From positions 30,377 to 94,376 of the forward strand of contig JAJZVV010000014.1 of the NCBI GenBank assembly GCA_021845595.1: a DNA stretch of 64,000 bases, in the 5' to 3' direction. Origin of the DNA: Pseudomonadota bacterium. Its GTDB lineage: Bacteria > Pseudomonadota > Alphaproteobacteria > Acetobacterales > Acetobacteraceae. Positions 9,265-18,221 of the stretch are shown here, piece after piece. Each line of letters starts with the position of its first letter. Positions within the stretch are counted from its first letter, which is position 1. The translations under genes were made by a program, and so were the position numbers. The notes beneath the pieces are model-generated. The model ran no database searches and was not told the DNA's origin. It saw nothing but the letters and a program-made list of their open reading frames with translations.

Positions 9265-9690
9265 CTATTCCGGGACCATTTCCCCGGAGCCGCCGAATTC
9301 GGCGGGAAAATCCTTCAGCTTCGGCAGCCCGTCGCGCATCGGCAGGACGGTCTCGGCGTAGTTGACGTGCAGCTGCGGCTGGAACGGCAACTCCGGCAGC
9401 GTCGCGGCGTAGACATCGATCAGCCCGAGCCCCGGATGGACGGTCATCAGATGGCCGCCGCACAGGCGGCAGAACTGGCGGTGGCTGCCCTCGGTCTTGT
9501 GATAGGTGCCGATGTGCTCGGCGCCGCGCGTGACGCGGACAGCCTCGGGCTTCCACAAGGTGAAGGCGTTGACCGGACCCGCCGACCAGGACCGGCAGGA
9601 ACGGCAATGGCAGTAGCCCATGCCCTCTGGTTGGCCGGTGGTCTCGACCGCGACAGCGCCGCAGAAACACGTGCCCGAAAAACCGCTCAT
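9265..9690 (-). CDS. GFA family zinc-binding protein (glutathione-dependent formaldehyde-activating-like)
   Basis: 141 residues matching the GFA/CENP-V fold (PF04828). The zinc cysteines are visible as CFCG near residue 8-11, CHCRSC near 27-32 and CRLCGG near 74-79. Family members bind glutathione adducts of formaldehyde or have unknown small-molecule roles; the specific role here is not known. It lies 17 bases upstream of the SDR on the same strand, so the two may be co-transcribed. Confidence 0.87.
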   Translation of the reverse strand: MSGFSGTCFCGAVAVETTGQPEGMGYCHCRSCRSWSAGPVNAFTLWKPEAVRVTRGAEHIGTYHKTEGSHRQFCRLCGGHLMTVHPGLGLIDVYAATLPELPFQPQLHVNYAETVLPMRDGLPKLKDFPAEFGGSGEMVPE

Positions 9691-9945
9691 TGCGTCCTCC
9701 CCGACCGGTCCAGCCCCGGTGTTGGGATGACGATAGTCGGATGCCGCGCGGCTTCCAAGGGCGCCTCCCGCGCTCTCGTTTCCTCGACCGGACGCGCGCT
9801 TCGATCACATTCGCGTCAAATGTTGCGGCCGGGTGCGCTCGAGTGTTTGACGAAATGGTGCGCCGGAGTCATTTTTTCGTAATCTCGCTGTGCCGGTGCG
9901 GGCATCCCCGCCGGAAGAAGGCATCGACGGGAGGCGCGGTGGCCC

Positions 9946-11208
9946 ATGCGACCGGTTCTTGACCGAATTCTGCGGCGTCTCGTCGTCGTCGGCCGGCTCT
10001 CGGTCCGGTGGCCGGATGGAGCGACGACCCTTTATCAGGGGCGGGTCGAACCGGGCGGCGGTCCGATGGCGGGCCTGGTGCTGCGCGATTGGCGTGCGGT
10101 CCGGCGCTTGGTGCTCAATCCGGCCCTGGGCCTTGGCGAGGGCTACATGGATGGCAGCCTCGCGCCGGACGGCGGCGGCATCTGCGAACTCCTCGATGTC
10201 CTGGTCGCCAACCTCGCCGAGAGTGAGGCGGCGCATCCGTTCTACCGGGTGCGCAACAGCGTCGCCTGGGTCATCCGCCGGCTCGTCCAGTTCAATTCCA
10301 TCGGCCGGGCGCGGCGCAACGTGGCCCATCACTACGATCTCAACGGCCGGCTCTACAGCCTGTTCCTCGATCGGGACCGGCAATATTCCTGCGCCTATTT
10401 CCGCACCGGGACGGAGACGCTGGAGGAGGCCCAGCGCGCGAAGAAGTACCATCTCGCCGCCAAGCTGCGCCTGGACCGGCCGGACCTCTCGGTGCTCGAC
10501 ATCGGCTGCGGCTGGGGCGGCCTGGCGCTGACCCTGGCGCGCGAGTTCGGTGCCCGCGTCACGGGCATCACGCTTTCGGCCGAACAGCTCGCCGCCGCGC
10601 GGGAGCGGGCGGAAGCGGAAGGCCTCGCCGACAGGGTCCGCTTCGAGCTGATGGACTACCGCGCGATGCACCGGTCCTTCGACCGGATCGTCTCCGTCGG
10701 CATGTTCGAGCATGTCGGCGTCGGCCATTATCGCAGCTTCTTCGCCGCCATCGGGCGCTGTCTCGCCGAAGACGGGGTGGCGCTGGTCCATTCAATCGGC
10801 CGTTCGGACGGACCCGGCACGACCAATCCGTGGCTGCAGAAATATATTTTCCCTGGCGGATATTCGCCGGCGCTGAGCGAGGTGCTGCCGGTGGTCGAGC
10901 GGCAGGGACTGTTCGTCACCGACATCGAGATTCTGCGCCTGCACTACGCCGAAACCCTGCGCCACTGGCGCCGCCGGTTCGCCGCCAATCGCGACGCCAT
11001 CGCCGCGCTCTACGACGAGCGGTTCTGCCGCATGTTCGAATTCTACCTCGCCGGCTCGGAACTCGCGTTCCGCCGGGAGGGCCACATGAACTTCCAGCTC
11101 CAACTGACCCGCTCGCGCACCGCGACGCCGCTGACGCGCGACTATATGGTCGAGACCGAACGGGCCGTCCGCCATGGCACGGCTGCGCCTGCGTCCGCCG
11201 GGCGTTGA
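9946..11208 (+). CDS. Cyclopropane-fatty-acyl-phospholipid synthase family methyltransferase
   Basis: 420 residues, similar in length to CfaS. The N-terminal 130 residues match the lipid-binding extension, followed by a class I SAM-methyltransferase domain: LDIGCGWGG near residue 184-192 is motif I, and MFEHVGVGHY is the conserved family segment near the active site. It should add a methylene group from SAM to unsaturated acyl chains of membrane lipids, at the cytoplasmic membrane face. GGGAGG lies about 12 bases before the ATG. Paralogues with other lipid substrates exist, so the exact product is uncertain. Confidence 0.88.
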   Translation: MRPVLDRILRRLVVVGRLSVRWPDGATTLYQGRVEPGGGPMAGLVLRDWRAVRRLVLNPALGLGEGYMDGSLAPDGGGICELLDVLVANLAESEAAHPFYRVRNSVAWVIRRLVQFNSIGRARRNVAHHYDLNGRLYSLFLDRDRQYSCAYFRTGTETLEEAQRAKKYHLAAKLRLDRPDLSVLDIGCGWGGLALTLAREFGARVTGITLSAEQLAAARERAEAEGLADRVRFELMDYRAMHRSFDRIVSVGMFEHVGVGHYRSFFAAIGRCLAEDGVALVHSIGRSDGPGTTNPWLQKYIFPGGYSPALSEVLPVVERQGLFVTDIEILRLHYAETLRHWRRRFAANRDAIAALYDERFCRMFEFYLAGSELAFRREGHMNFQLQLTRSRTATPLTRDYMVETERAVRHGTAAPASAGR

Positions 11209-11308
11209 AGACAAGCGCCAGGGCCTCTGAATCTCCGCCTGCGAATGTCCGGATGAGGCCACGCGAGCAACGGGATGGAGCGCGGAGACCGGCCGTCGCG
11301 AGCCTCGG

Positions 11309-11596
11309 CTATGCGTATCCGCCCTCGATCCGCCGCCACACCCCGTCGATCTTGCGGTACTGGCGCTTCACGGCGCCCCAGGCGATACGATGCACGCTCG
11401 CTTCGTCGACCCCGAGCGTGCCGGCCTGATGCGCCCATGCCGCATTGAAGGCGGCGCGGTAGATGTCCTGCGCGTGCTCGGGCAGCGCGTGCCGCACCGG
11501 GGCCGGCAGGTCGGCGTTGCTGGCATAGGGCGTCGCCGCTGCTCCCGATGAGGCTTGTGCTGGCGCAGTCGTGTCGGCCCGGAGGCTTGACGTCAA
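11309..11596 (-). CDS. ChaB family protein
   Basis: 95 residues. From residue 25 on it matches the ChaB domain (PF06150): YASNADLPAPVRHALPEHAQ, then AFNAAWAH and a conserved basic/aromatic C-terminus (VKRQYRKIDGVW). ChaB was named as a regulator of cation transport in E. coli, but its biochemical role is unclear. The first 24 residues are low-complexity and non-conserved. It is a single gene in opposite orientation to its neighbours. Confidence 0.85.
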   Translation of the reverse strand: MTSSLRADTTAPAQASSGAAATPYASNADLPAPVRHALPEHAQDIYRAAFNAAWAHQAGTLGVDEASVHRIAWGAVKRQYRKIDGVWRRIEGGYA

Positions 11597-11657
11597 CCCC
11601 GCCGGCCGTTACATGCCGCGCCCACCGCTGCCTCGGCCCTGGGCCGAGGCGAGCCGT

Positions 11658-11744
11658 GCCCAGGTGGCGGAATTGGTAGACGCGCAGGTTTCAGGTACCT
11701 GTGGCCGCAAGGTCGTGGAAGTTCGAGTCTTCTCCTGGGCACCA
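11658..11744 (+). tRNA. tRNA-Leu (anticodon CAG)
   Basis: An 87-base cloverleaf. The acceptor stem pairs GCCCAGG (11658-11664) with CCTGGGC (11734-11740), then A and an encoded CCA end. The anticodon stem CAGGT/ACCTG encloses the loop TTCAGGT with anticodon CAG. The T-arm contains GTTCGAGTC, and the long variable arm typical of leucine tRNA lies between. It decodes CUG, the leucine codon preferred in this GC-rich genome. Confidence 0.96.
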
Positions 11745-11806
11745 ACCCGATCCCGGACACTGTAGCTCGCACCGGCCCGGCGCCGGAGGCAGACGGAAGG
11801 CAACCG

Positions 11807-12463
11807 ATGCCCGCGCTCACTCAATTCCTCCCCGGGGCCACCATCCATCTCCATCGCCACGACCTCCCCGATGACCTTGCCTTCGGTCCTATGGTCGCGG
11901 TCGATACCGAGACGATGGGGCTCAACCCGCATCGCGACCGGCTCTGCCTGGTCCAGCTCTCCGCCGGCGACGGCATCGCCCATCTGGTGCAGATCGTTCC
12001 CGCCAGCCTCGGCGGGCGCGGTGCCGACTGCCCCAACCTCAAGCGCCTGCTGACGGATACCGCCGTCGTGAAGCTGATGCATTTTGCCCGCTTCGATGTC
12101 GGCATCCTGCAGCATGCGCTCGATATCACCGTCGCCCCGGTGAAATGCACCAAGATCGCCGCCAAGCTGGTCCGCACCTTCACCGACCGCCATGGGCTCA
12201 GGGACCTGTGCCGGGAACTGCTCGGGGTCGATCTCTCCAAGCAGCAGCAAACCTCGGACTGGGGCGCGCCCGAATTGTCGGCCGACCAGCTGGCCTACGC
12301 GGCGTCGGACGTGCTGCACCTGCACGCGCTGTGGCAGCGGCTGGAAGCGACGCTGCGGCGCGAGGCCCGGCTCGATCTGGCCGAGGCGTGCTTCGCCTTC
12401 CTGCCCGCTCGCGCCCGGCTCGACCTGCTGGGATACGAGGAGCCCGACATTTTCGCCCATTGA
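11807..12463 (+). CDS. rnd: Ribonuclease D (DEDDy 3'-5' exonuclease)
   Basis: 218 residues, the short alphaproteobacterial form consisting of the DEDDy exonuclease domain without the HRDC domains of E. coli RNase D. Catalytic acidic motifs are VAVDTETMG (Exo I), HFARFDVGIL (Exo II) and QLAYAASDVLHL (Exo III, with the Tyr of the DEDDy type). It trims 3' ends of structured RNAs such as tRNA precursors. It follows tRNA-Leu by about 60 bases and precedes the LPS block. Confidence 0.9.
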   Translation: MPALTQFLPGATIHLHRHDLPDDLAFGPMVAVDTETMGLNPHRDRLCLVQLSAGDGIAHLVQIVPASLGGRGADCPNLKRLLTDTAVVKLMHFARFDVGILQHALDITVAPVKCTKIAAKLVRTFTDRHGLRDLCRELLGVDLSKQQQTSDWGAPELSADQLAYAASDVLHLHALWQRLEATLRREARLDLAEACFAFLPARARLDLLGYEEPDIFAH

Positions 12464-12582
12464 GGGCTTTTTGCGGCGCCGCAATCCCGCCGCATCCGTC
12501 GCCGATCGTTGACCGAGCGGGTTCGCCCACCCATAGAATCCAGTCGGGGGTAACGGAGACAGTCAGGGAGTTCGCCATCCGC

Positions 12583-13611
12583 ATGAGCGTGACCGACGCC
12601 GCCCCCGCCACGATCAGCGACGCCCTCGCAACGGGTGAGGGCGATCTCGCCGTCGCCCGAGCGGTGCTCGGCACCGAGGCCGAGGCGCTCGCAGCACTCG
12701 CCGCCGGGCTCGATGCCAGCTTCGCCCGCGCCGTGGACCTGCTGGCGACGAGCCCGGGGCGCGTCGTCGTCTCCGGCATGGGCAAGTCCGGCCATGTCGG
12801 GCGCAAGATCGCGGCCACGCTCGCCTCCACCGGCACGCCCGCGCTGTTCGTGCACCCGGCGGAGGCGTCCCATGGCGACCTCGGCATGATCGTTCCCGGC
12901 GACGCCGTGCTGGCCCTGTCCAATTCCGGCGAGACCGCGGAGCTGGCCGATCTCGTCGCGCATACGCGCCGCTTCGGCCTGCCCCTCGTCGCGGTCACCG
13001 CGCGCGCCGCTTCGGCACTGGCCGAGGCGGCGGATGTCGTGCTGCTCTTGCCGCCGGCGCCGGAAGCCTGCCCCATGGGTCTCGCGCCGACCACCAGCAC
13101 GACCATGCAGCTCGCTCTCGGCGACGCACTCGCCGTGGCCCTGCTGACACGGCGTGGCTTCACGGCGACCGATTTTCGCCAGTTCCACCCCGGCGGCAAG
13201 CTTGGCGCCAGGCTCAAGCGCGTGCGTGAGCTGATGCATCGCGGCGAGGCCATGCCGCTGGCCGGGCCGGAGACGCCCATGAGTGCGGCGTTGCTGCGCA
13301 TGACCGAGAAGCGCTTCGGCTGCCTCGGCATCGTCGACGCCGCCGGGCGATTGGTCGGCATTCTCACCGACGGCGATCTGCGCCGCGCCATGGGGCCGGA
13401 CCTGCTCGCCAGACGCGCCGGGGAGATCATGACCCGGGCGCCGCGTACCATCGGCCCCGAGACGCTGGCGGTCGAGGCCTTGCGAGAGATGAACCAGGGC
13501 CACCCGATCACGACCTTGTTCGTCGTTGCGCCGCCGGGTTCGGGCGAGCACGCGGGCGTCCCGCTCGGCATCCTGCACATCCACGACCTGCTGCGCGCCG
13601 GGGTGGCATGA
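12583..13611 (+). CDS. kdsD: Arabinose-5-phosphate isomerase (KpsF/GutQ family)
   Basis: 342 residues, slightly longer than the roughly 325 usual for KdsD. An N-terminal SIS sugar-isomerase domain (about 50-190; SGMGKSGHVGRKIA, LSNSGETAEL) is followed by two CBS domains (about 215-335; GILTDGDLRRAM marks the first). It interconverts ribulose-5-P and arabinose-5-P, the first step toward Kdo of lipid A/LPS. Placement directly before lptC supports this. It overlaps lptC by four bases (ATGA). Start 12583 has AGGGAG twelve bases upstream, a slightly long spacing. Confidence 0.92.
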   Translation: MSVTDAAPATISDALATGEGDLAVARAVLGTEAEALAALAAGLDASFARAVDLLATSPGRVVVSGMGKSGHVGRKIAATLASTGTPALFVHPAEASHGDLGMIVPGDAVLALSNSGETAELADLVAHTRRFGLPLVAVTARAASALAEAADVVLLLPPAPEACPMGLAPTTSTTMQLALGDALAVALLTRRGFTATDFRQFHPGGKLGARLKRVRELMHRGEAMPLAGPETPMSAALLRMTEKRFGCLGIVDAAGRLVGILTDGDLRRAMGPDLLARRAGEIMTRAPRTIGPETLAVEALREMNQGHPITTLFVVAPPGSGEHAGVPLGILHIHDLLRAGVA

Positions 13612-14273
13612 CCATAGCGCCGTTGCCGCTGCACCCGAAAACGCCGCCGCGCCGGCCCGCACCGGCGCGGCGCGAGACGGTCTCGGCGGCCGAGATCGCC
13701 CGGCGTCGGCGATCGATCGCCTGGGCCAAGCGCCTGTTGCCGGCAGCGGCGCTGACCCTGCTCGCCACCATCGCGCTGTGGCCGGAAATCGCCCGCCAGA
13801 CCGACCGCGCGGAGCGGGCGTTGCGCGGCAGCCTGCGCGGCGCGGTCGGCAGCGGCCGGATGATTTCACCCCGTTACCAGAGCGTGGACGAAAAGGGCCG
13901 TCCCTATACCATCACCGCGGCGAGTGCGGTTCAGGCGGGCGAGGAGCGCATCGACCTGACGGCGCCGATCGGCGACATCCTGCTCCAGTCGGGCACCTGG
14001 CTGGGCGTCCAGTCCAAGACCGGGGTCTATCTCCAGCACCAGGGTAAGCTCGATCTCGCCGGCGATGTCTGGCTCTATCGCGACGACGGGACCACGATGC
14101 GCACGCAAAGCGCCGCGCTCGATCTCAATTCCGGCGCCGGCGCCGGCGCGCAGCCCGTCAGCGCGGAGGGACCGTTCGGCACGCTCGACGCCATGGGCTT
14201 CGCCGCCGTCAGCGGCGGCGCGGAACTGCAGTTCGCCGGCCCGGCGCGCCTCGTGCTCGACGAGCGGAAATGA
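13608..14273 (+). CDS. lptC: LPS export inner-membrane protein LptC
   Basis: 221 residues. A basic N-terminus, one transmembrane segment (about 44-58, LLPAAALTLLATIALW) and a periplasmic beta-jellyroll domain; the YTITAASAV and GDILLQSG segments match LptC. It is the bitopic bridge that takes LPS from LptB2FG and hands it to LptA. Start and stop overlap kdsD and lptA by four bases each, so translation is probably coupled. Confidence 0.88.
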   Translation: MTIAPLPLHPKTPPRRPAPARRETVSAAEIARRRRSIAWAKRLLPAAALTLLATIALWPEIARQTDRAERALRGSLRGAVGSGRMISPRYQSVDEKGRPYTITAASAVQAGEERIDLTAPIGDILLQSGTWLGVQSKTGVYLQHQGKLDLAGDVWLYRDDGTTMRTQSAALDLNSGAGAGAQPVSAEGPFGTLDAMGFAAVSGGAELQFAGPARLVLDERK

Positions 14274-15295
14274 TGCGCCGCGCCGTTCCCGCCGCGATCA
14301 TCGGCACGCTGCTCGCGTTCTCCGGCGCACCTCACCCGCACGCGCAGGGGATCGATCTTTCCCATGGCGGGCCCATCACGGTGACCGCGCGCGACGGCAT
14401 GGACTGGCTGCAGAACGAGCAGCAGGTCATCGCCCGCGGCGATGCCCGCGCGGTGCGGGGAACCGTCACCGTCACCGCCGATACGCTCATCGCGCATTAC
14501 CGCAAGAAGGCAACGCCCGGCGCGCCGCCGGCCGCGACACCCGCCCGCCCCGCCAGGCCCGTTGCCCCGGGCGGCGCCGACGATACCGGCAGCAGCGAGA
14601 TCTACCGGCTGGACGCGATCGGGCACGTGCATATTTTCACGCCGAGCGACAATGCCTGGGGCGACAAGGCGGTCTATGACATGGACCAGGCGGTGCTGGT
14701 GCTCACCGGCAGCGATCTCCGCCTGACGACGCCGCAGGATATCGTCACCGCGCGCGACGACATGGAGTACTGGTCGCAGAAGCACATGTCCGTGGCGCGC
14801 GGCAATGCCGTCGTCGTCACCAGCGACGCCAAGCGCGTCGCCGGCGATACGCTGGTGAGCTACAGCGAGCCGAACGCCGCGCCGGCGGCGGGCGCGGGCG
14901 CAACGGGGGCAAGCCAGACCGCTGCGCCGACGGCGAAGCCGGCTGCGGGCGGTGACGATCTCGCCGCCGGCAGCCACATCAAGCGCGTCGAGGCGTACGG
15001 CAATGTCAGCATTCGCACTGTCACGGAAACCGTCTACGGTGACCGCGGTGTCTACCTGCCGGACAGCGGCCTGGCCCGAGTCGTCGGCCATGTGCGCATC
15101 ACGCGCGGGGAGAACCAGGTGAACGGAGTGGCAGCGGACGTGAATCTGAACACCGGCGTTTCGACCCTGCTGGCCAACGAAAATCAGCGCGTGCAGGGGT
15201 TGATCATGCCGAACGAGGCATCGTCGGCCGGCGGTGCAGCGCCACCGGCGCGCGCCGCGGTGCGTCCGCCATCGGCCAATGGGCCGGCCAAGTGA
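14270..15295 (+). CDS. lptA: LPS transport periplasmic protein LptA (OstA domain)
   Basis: 341 residues, much longer than the 185 of E. coli LptA. A signal peptide (about 1-25) precedes two OstA-like stretches: [22 protein letters not shown] near 45 and [20 protein letters not shown] near 182, the latter followed by [19 protein letters not shown]. They are separated by Ala/Pro-rich low-complexity linkers (about 80-100 and 205-225). LptA filaments carry LPS across the periplasm. The length and linkers suggest tandem OstA units in one chain. Overlaps both neighbours by four bases. Confidence 0.85.
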   Translation: MMRRAVPAAIIGTLLAFSGAPHPHAQGIDLSHGGPITVTARDGMDWLQNEQQVIARGDARAVRGTVTVTADTLIAHYRKKATPGAPPAATPARPARPVAPGGADDTGSSEIYRLDAIGHVHIFTPSDNAWGDKAVYDMDQAVLVLTGSDLRLTTPQDIVTARDDMEYWSQKHMSVARGNAVVVTSDAKRVAGDTLVSYSEPNAAPAAGAGATGASQTAAPTAKPAAGGDDLAAGSHIKRVEAYGNVSIRTVTETVYGDRGVYLPDSGLARVVGHVRITRGENQVNGVAADVNLNTGVSTLLANENQRVQGLIMPNEASSAGGAAPPARAAVRPPSANGPAK

Positions 15296-16035
15296 CCGAG
15301 CTGCACGTGCTGCCAACGGGTCTCGCCACCGTCGGGGTCGGCAAGACCTATCGCAAACGCCCCGTGGTGCGGAATGTCGCCGTCTCGGTGCGGCGCGGCG
15401 AGGCGGTGGGGCTGCTCGGCCCGAACGGCGCCGGCAAGACCACCACCTTCTACATGATCGTCGGCCTCGTGCGGCCGGACAGCGGGCGCATCCTGCTCGA
15501 CGGCGTCGACATCACCGATCTGCCGATGTATCGGCGCGCCCGCCTCGGCATCGGCTATCTGCCGCAGGAAGCGAGCATCTTCCGCGGCCTCAACGTCGCG
15601 CAGAACGTCATGGCCGTGCTGGAGGTGGTCGAACCCGATCGCGGCCGGCGCGAGCAGATGCTCGATACGCTGCTGGCGGAATTCGGCATTTCCCATTTGC
15701 GCCGGACCCCGGCGCTGGCGCTTTCGGGCGGCGAGCGGCGGCGGCTCGAAATCGCCCGCGCGCTGGCCGGGCAGCCGAGCTACATCCTCCTCGACGAGCC
15801 GCTGGCCGGCATCGATCCGATCGCCGTCAACGAAATCCGCGAGCTCGTCTCCCATCTCAAGGATCGCGGCATCGGTGTGCTGATCACCGACCACAATGTC
15901 CGCGAGATGCTCGAGATCGTCGATCGCGCCTATATCATGCATGCCGGCCAGGTGCTGATGCAGGGCCGCCCCGAGGAGGTCGTGGCGCACGAGGATGTGC
16001 GGCGCGTCTACCTGGGAGAAAGATTCAGCTTGTAA
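15292..16035 (+). CDS. lptB: LPS export ABC transporter ATPase LptB
   Basis: 247 residues. Complete ABC ATPase: Walker [11 protein letters not shown]-loop in YLPQEASIF, signature [15 protein letters not shown], Walker [13 protein letters not shown] and switch His in ITDHNVRE. The GIDP and [14 protein letters not shown] segments are typical of LptB. It powers extraction of LPS from the inner membrane with LptFG, which are not in this window. Translation starts at GTG inside the lptA stop (GTGA overlap). Confidence 0.93.
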   Translation: MTELHVLPTGLATVGVGKTYRKRPVVRNVAVSVRRGEAVGLLGPNGAGKTTTFYMIVGLVRPDSGRILLDGVDITDLPMYRRARLGIGYLPQEASIFRGLNVAQNVMAVLEVVEPDRGRREQMLDTLLAEFGISHLRRTPALALSGGERRRLEIARALAGQPSYILLDEPLAGIDPIAVNEIRELVSHLKDRGIGVLITDHNVREMLEIVDRAYIMHAGQVLMQGRPEEVVAHEDVRRVYLGERFSL

Positions 16036-16044
16036 GTCTGCCCC

Positions 16045-17544
16045 ATGGCACTCGGCCCGCGCCTGGAGCTGCGTCACTCCACCTCCCTGGTGATGACGCC
16101 GCAACTGCGCCAGGCGATCCAGCTTCTGCAATATTCCAACCTCGAACTGTCCGCCTTCGTCGCCGAAGAACTCGAGCGCAACCCGCTGCTCGAGCGCGAC
16201 GAGCGGCCCGAGACCGTCCTCGATGAGGCGCCAAGGCTGGATCAACAGCCGGCCGCGGCGTCGGCCGCGCTGGATAGCGCGGACCTGGCACGGGCCGAAA
16301 CCTTGCCCGACAGCGCCAGCGCGCCGCTCGATGCCGAGCATGCCGAGGACTACGATCCCGGTGGCGCCGCCGACGGCGGGCCCTGGACGCCGTCGGCCAT
16401 GGGCTCCGGCGGCCGTGCCGATTTCGCCGAAGACGACCGCGGCCTGGAAGAAACGCTGCCGGCGCCGCGCTCGCTCGCCGAGCAGCTCGGGGAGCAGTTG
16501 CGGCTCGAGATCACCGACCCGGTGGACCGTCTGATCGGTGCGCATCTGATCGCCCTGCTCGACGGCGCCGGACGGCTCACTGCTTCCCCCGAAGCCGTCG
16601 CCGCCGCGCTCGGCACGACGGTCGAGCGCGTCGAGGCGGTGCGTGCGCGCATGCAGCGGTTCGATCCGGTCGGCCTGTTCTGCCGCGACCTGCGTGAGTG
16701 CCTCGCCGTCCAGCTCGCCGAGCGCAACCGGCTCGATCCGGCGATGGCTGCGCTGCTCGACAATCTGCCGCTGCTGGCCCGGCGTGATCTGCGCGGACTG
16801 ATGGCGGTCTGCGGCGTCGACGGTGAGGATCTCCGCGACATGATCGCCGAGCTGCGCCGGCTCGATCCCAAGCCGGGCGCCGGGTTCGAAGCGCCGGCGC
16901 CGCAGAGCCGGATCGCCGATATTCTGATGCGCCCGGCCCCGGGCGGCGCGTGGCGGCTGGAGCTGAACCCGCAGACCCTGCCGCGCGTGCTGGTCAATCA
17001 CGATTTCCATGTTCGCGTCGCGCCGCGCGCCAGCCGTGAGGATCGCGCCTTCCTCACCGAGAACCTGGCCGCGGCCACCTGGCTGGTGCGCTCGCTGCAG
17101 CAGCGTGCTCAGACCATCCTCAAGGTCGCGGCCGAAATCGTCAGCCGCCAGGAAGCGTTCTTTCGCCAAGGAGTCGGCTATCTGCGCCCGCTGACCCTGC
17201 GCGACGTCGCCGGTGAGGTGGCGCTGCACGAAAGCACCGTGAGCCGGGTGACGGCGAACAAATCCATCGCCACGCCGCGCGGGATTTTCGAGCTCAAATA
17301 TTTTTTCACCACGGCCATCACCGGCACGTCGGGCGAGACCCACAGCGCCGAGTCGGTCCGCCAGCGCATCCGCGCGCTCGTCGCCGCCGAGGACGGCGAT
17401 GCCGTCCTCTCGGACGACGCGATCGTCGCGGCGCTGCGCCAGGAAGGCGTGGACATCGCCCGCCGGACCGTGGCCAAATACCGGGAAGCCCTGGGAATCC
17501 CGGGCTCGGTACAGCGGCGGCGGGAAAAGGCGGTACTGGTGTAG
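16045..17544 (+). CDS. rpoN: RNA polymerase sigma-54 factor
   Basis: 499 residues. Region I is the Gln/Leu-rich N-terminus (LVMTPQLRQAIQLLQYSNLEL, split here by family consensus), followed by an acidic linker (60-150), the core-binding domain and the DNA-binding C-terminus ending in the RpoN box ARRTVAKYRE near residue 473-482. It directs polymerase to -24/-12 promoters together with AAA+ activators. It is nine bases after lptB, the conserved lptB-rpoN-hpf arrangement. Confidence 0.94.
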   Translation: MALGPRLELRHSTSLVMTPQLRQAIQLLQYSNLELSAFVAEELERNPLLERDERPETVLDEAPRLDQQPAAASAALDSADLARAETLPDSASAPLDAEHAEDYDPGGAADGGPWTPSAMGSGGRADFAEDDRGLEETLPAPRSLAEQLGEQLRLEITDPVDRLIGAHLIALLDGAGRLTASPEAVAAALGTTVERVEAVRARMQRFDPVGLFCRDLRECLAVQLAERNRLDPAMAALLDNLPLLARRDLRGLMAVCGVDGEDLRDMIAELRRLDPKPGAGFEAPAPQSRIADILMRPAPGGAWRLELNPQTLPRVLVNHDFHVRVAPRASREDRAFLTENLAAATWLVRSLQQRAQTILKVAAEIVSRQEAFFRQGVGYLRPLTLRDVAGEVALHESTVSRVTANKSIATPRGIFELKYFFTTAITGTSGETHSAESVRQRIRALVAAEDGDAVLSDDAIVAALRQEGVDIARRTVAKYREALGIPGSVQRRREKAVLV

Positions 17545-17633
17545 CGGAACCGATGCAGCGGAAGCATGGCACTGGGCGGCGCCAGGCTGGGTCTCCTGGC
17601 CAGTGGCACTGTTATGATAGGAGAATGAGGTCG

Positions 17634-18221
17634 ATGCAGATCACGGTTTCCGGCAAGCAGCTGGACCTTTCGGATGCGTTGCGCACCCGCGTCGCCGAGC
17701 ATCTCGAAGCGATCGCGGCCAAATATTTCGACCACGCTCTGGAGGCGCACGTCACCTTCAGCCGCGCGCGCAGCTTCTTCACCTGCGATATCAACATGCA
17801 CGCCGGGCGCGGGCTGACACTGCGCGGCGAAGGCGAGGCGGCGGATGCCAACGGCGCTTTCGACGATGCTGCCGAACACGTTGCCAAGCGCCTTCGCCGC
17901 TATCGCCGCCGGGTGAACGAGCACGCGCGCGACCTTGCCAACCGGGCACGGCCGGAGGCTGCGCGCCAGTATATTCTTCGTGAGACCGGCGAGGAGGCCG
18001 GCGAAGGGGCCGAGGTGATGGATCACGCCACCTTCGCGACCGTAGTCGCCGAGGTGCCCGCCGAGATCAGCCTGCTGTCCGTCGGCGAGGCGGTGATGCG
18101 CATGGATCTCGCCGACCAGCCGATGTTGATGTTCCGCAATCGCTCGTCCGGCCAGCTCAACGTCGTCTACCGGCGCGGCGACGGCAATATCGGCTGGATC
18201 GACCCGTCAGCGGCGGGCTGA
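17634..18221 (+). CDS. hpf: Ribosome hibernation-promoting factor, long form
   Basis: 195 residues. The N-terminal domain (about 1-105; MQITVSGKQLDLSDALR) is the HPF/RaiA fold that binds the decoding centre; the C-terminal domain (about 130-195; FATVVAEVPAE...SVGEAVMRMDLADQPMLMFRN) is the dimerisation domain that forms 100S ribosomes without RMF. Start 17634 is chosen because AGGAG at 17619-17623 is ten bases upstream; an ATG at 17625 would leave no spacing. Downstream of rpoN, as is common. The ptsN gene usually found next is absent. The last 15 bases overlap the convergent P-type ATPase. Confidence 0.92.
   Translation: MQITVSGKQLDLSDALRTRVAEHLEAIAAKYFDHALEAHVTFSRARSFFTCDINMHAGRGLTLRGEGEAADANGAFDDAAEHVAKRLRRYRRRVNEHARDLANRARPEAARQYILRETGEEAGEGAEVMDHATFATVVAEVPAEISLLSVGEAVMRMDLADQPMLMFRNRSSGQLNVVYRRGDGNIGWIDPSAAG

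Noticed and set aside
8483..9808. 441-codon frame that would fuse the SDR with sequence over the GFA gene
   Set aside because: The N-terminal part is the wrong frame of the GFA gene, which itself has zinc cysteines in its own frame; the SDR begins naturally at 9247.
11658..11744. tRNA-Leu as an attachment site for an integrated element
   Set aside because: No integrase adjoins it and no repeat of its 3' end was noticed in the window.
15184..17343. 719-codon minus-strand frame opposite lptB and rpoN
   Set aside because: Antisense shadow; lptB and rpoN on the plus strand show complete ATPase and RpoN-box motifs.
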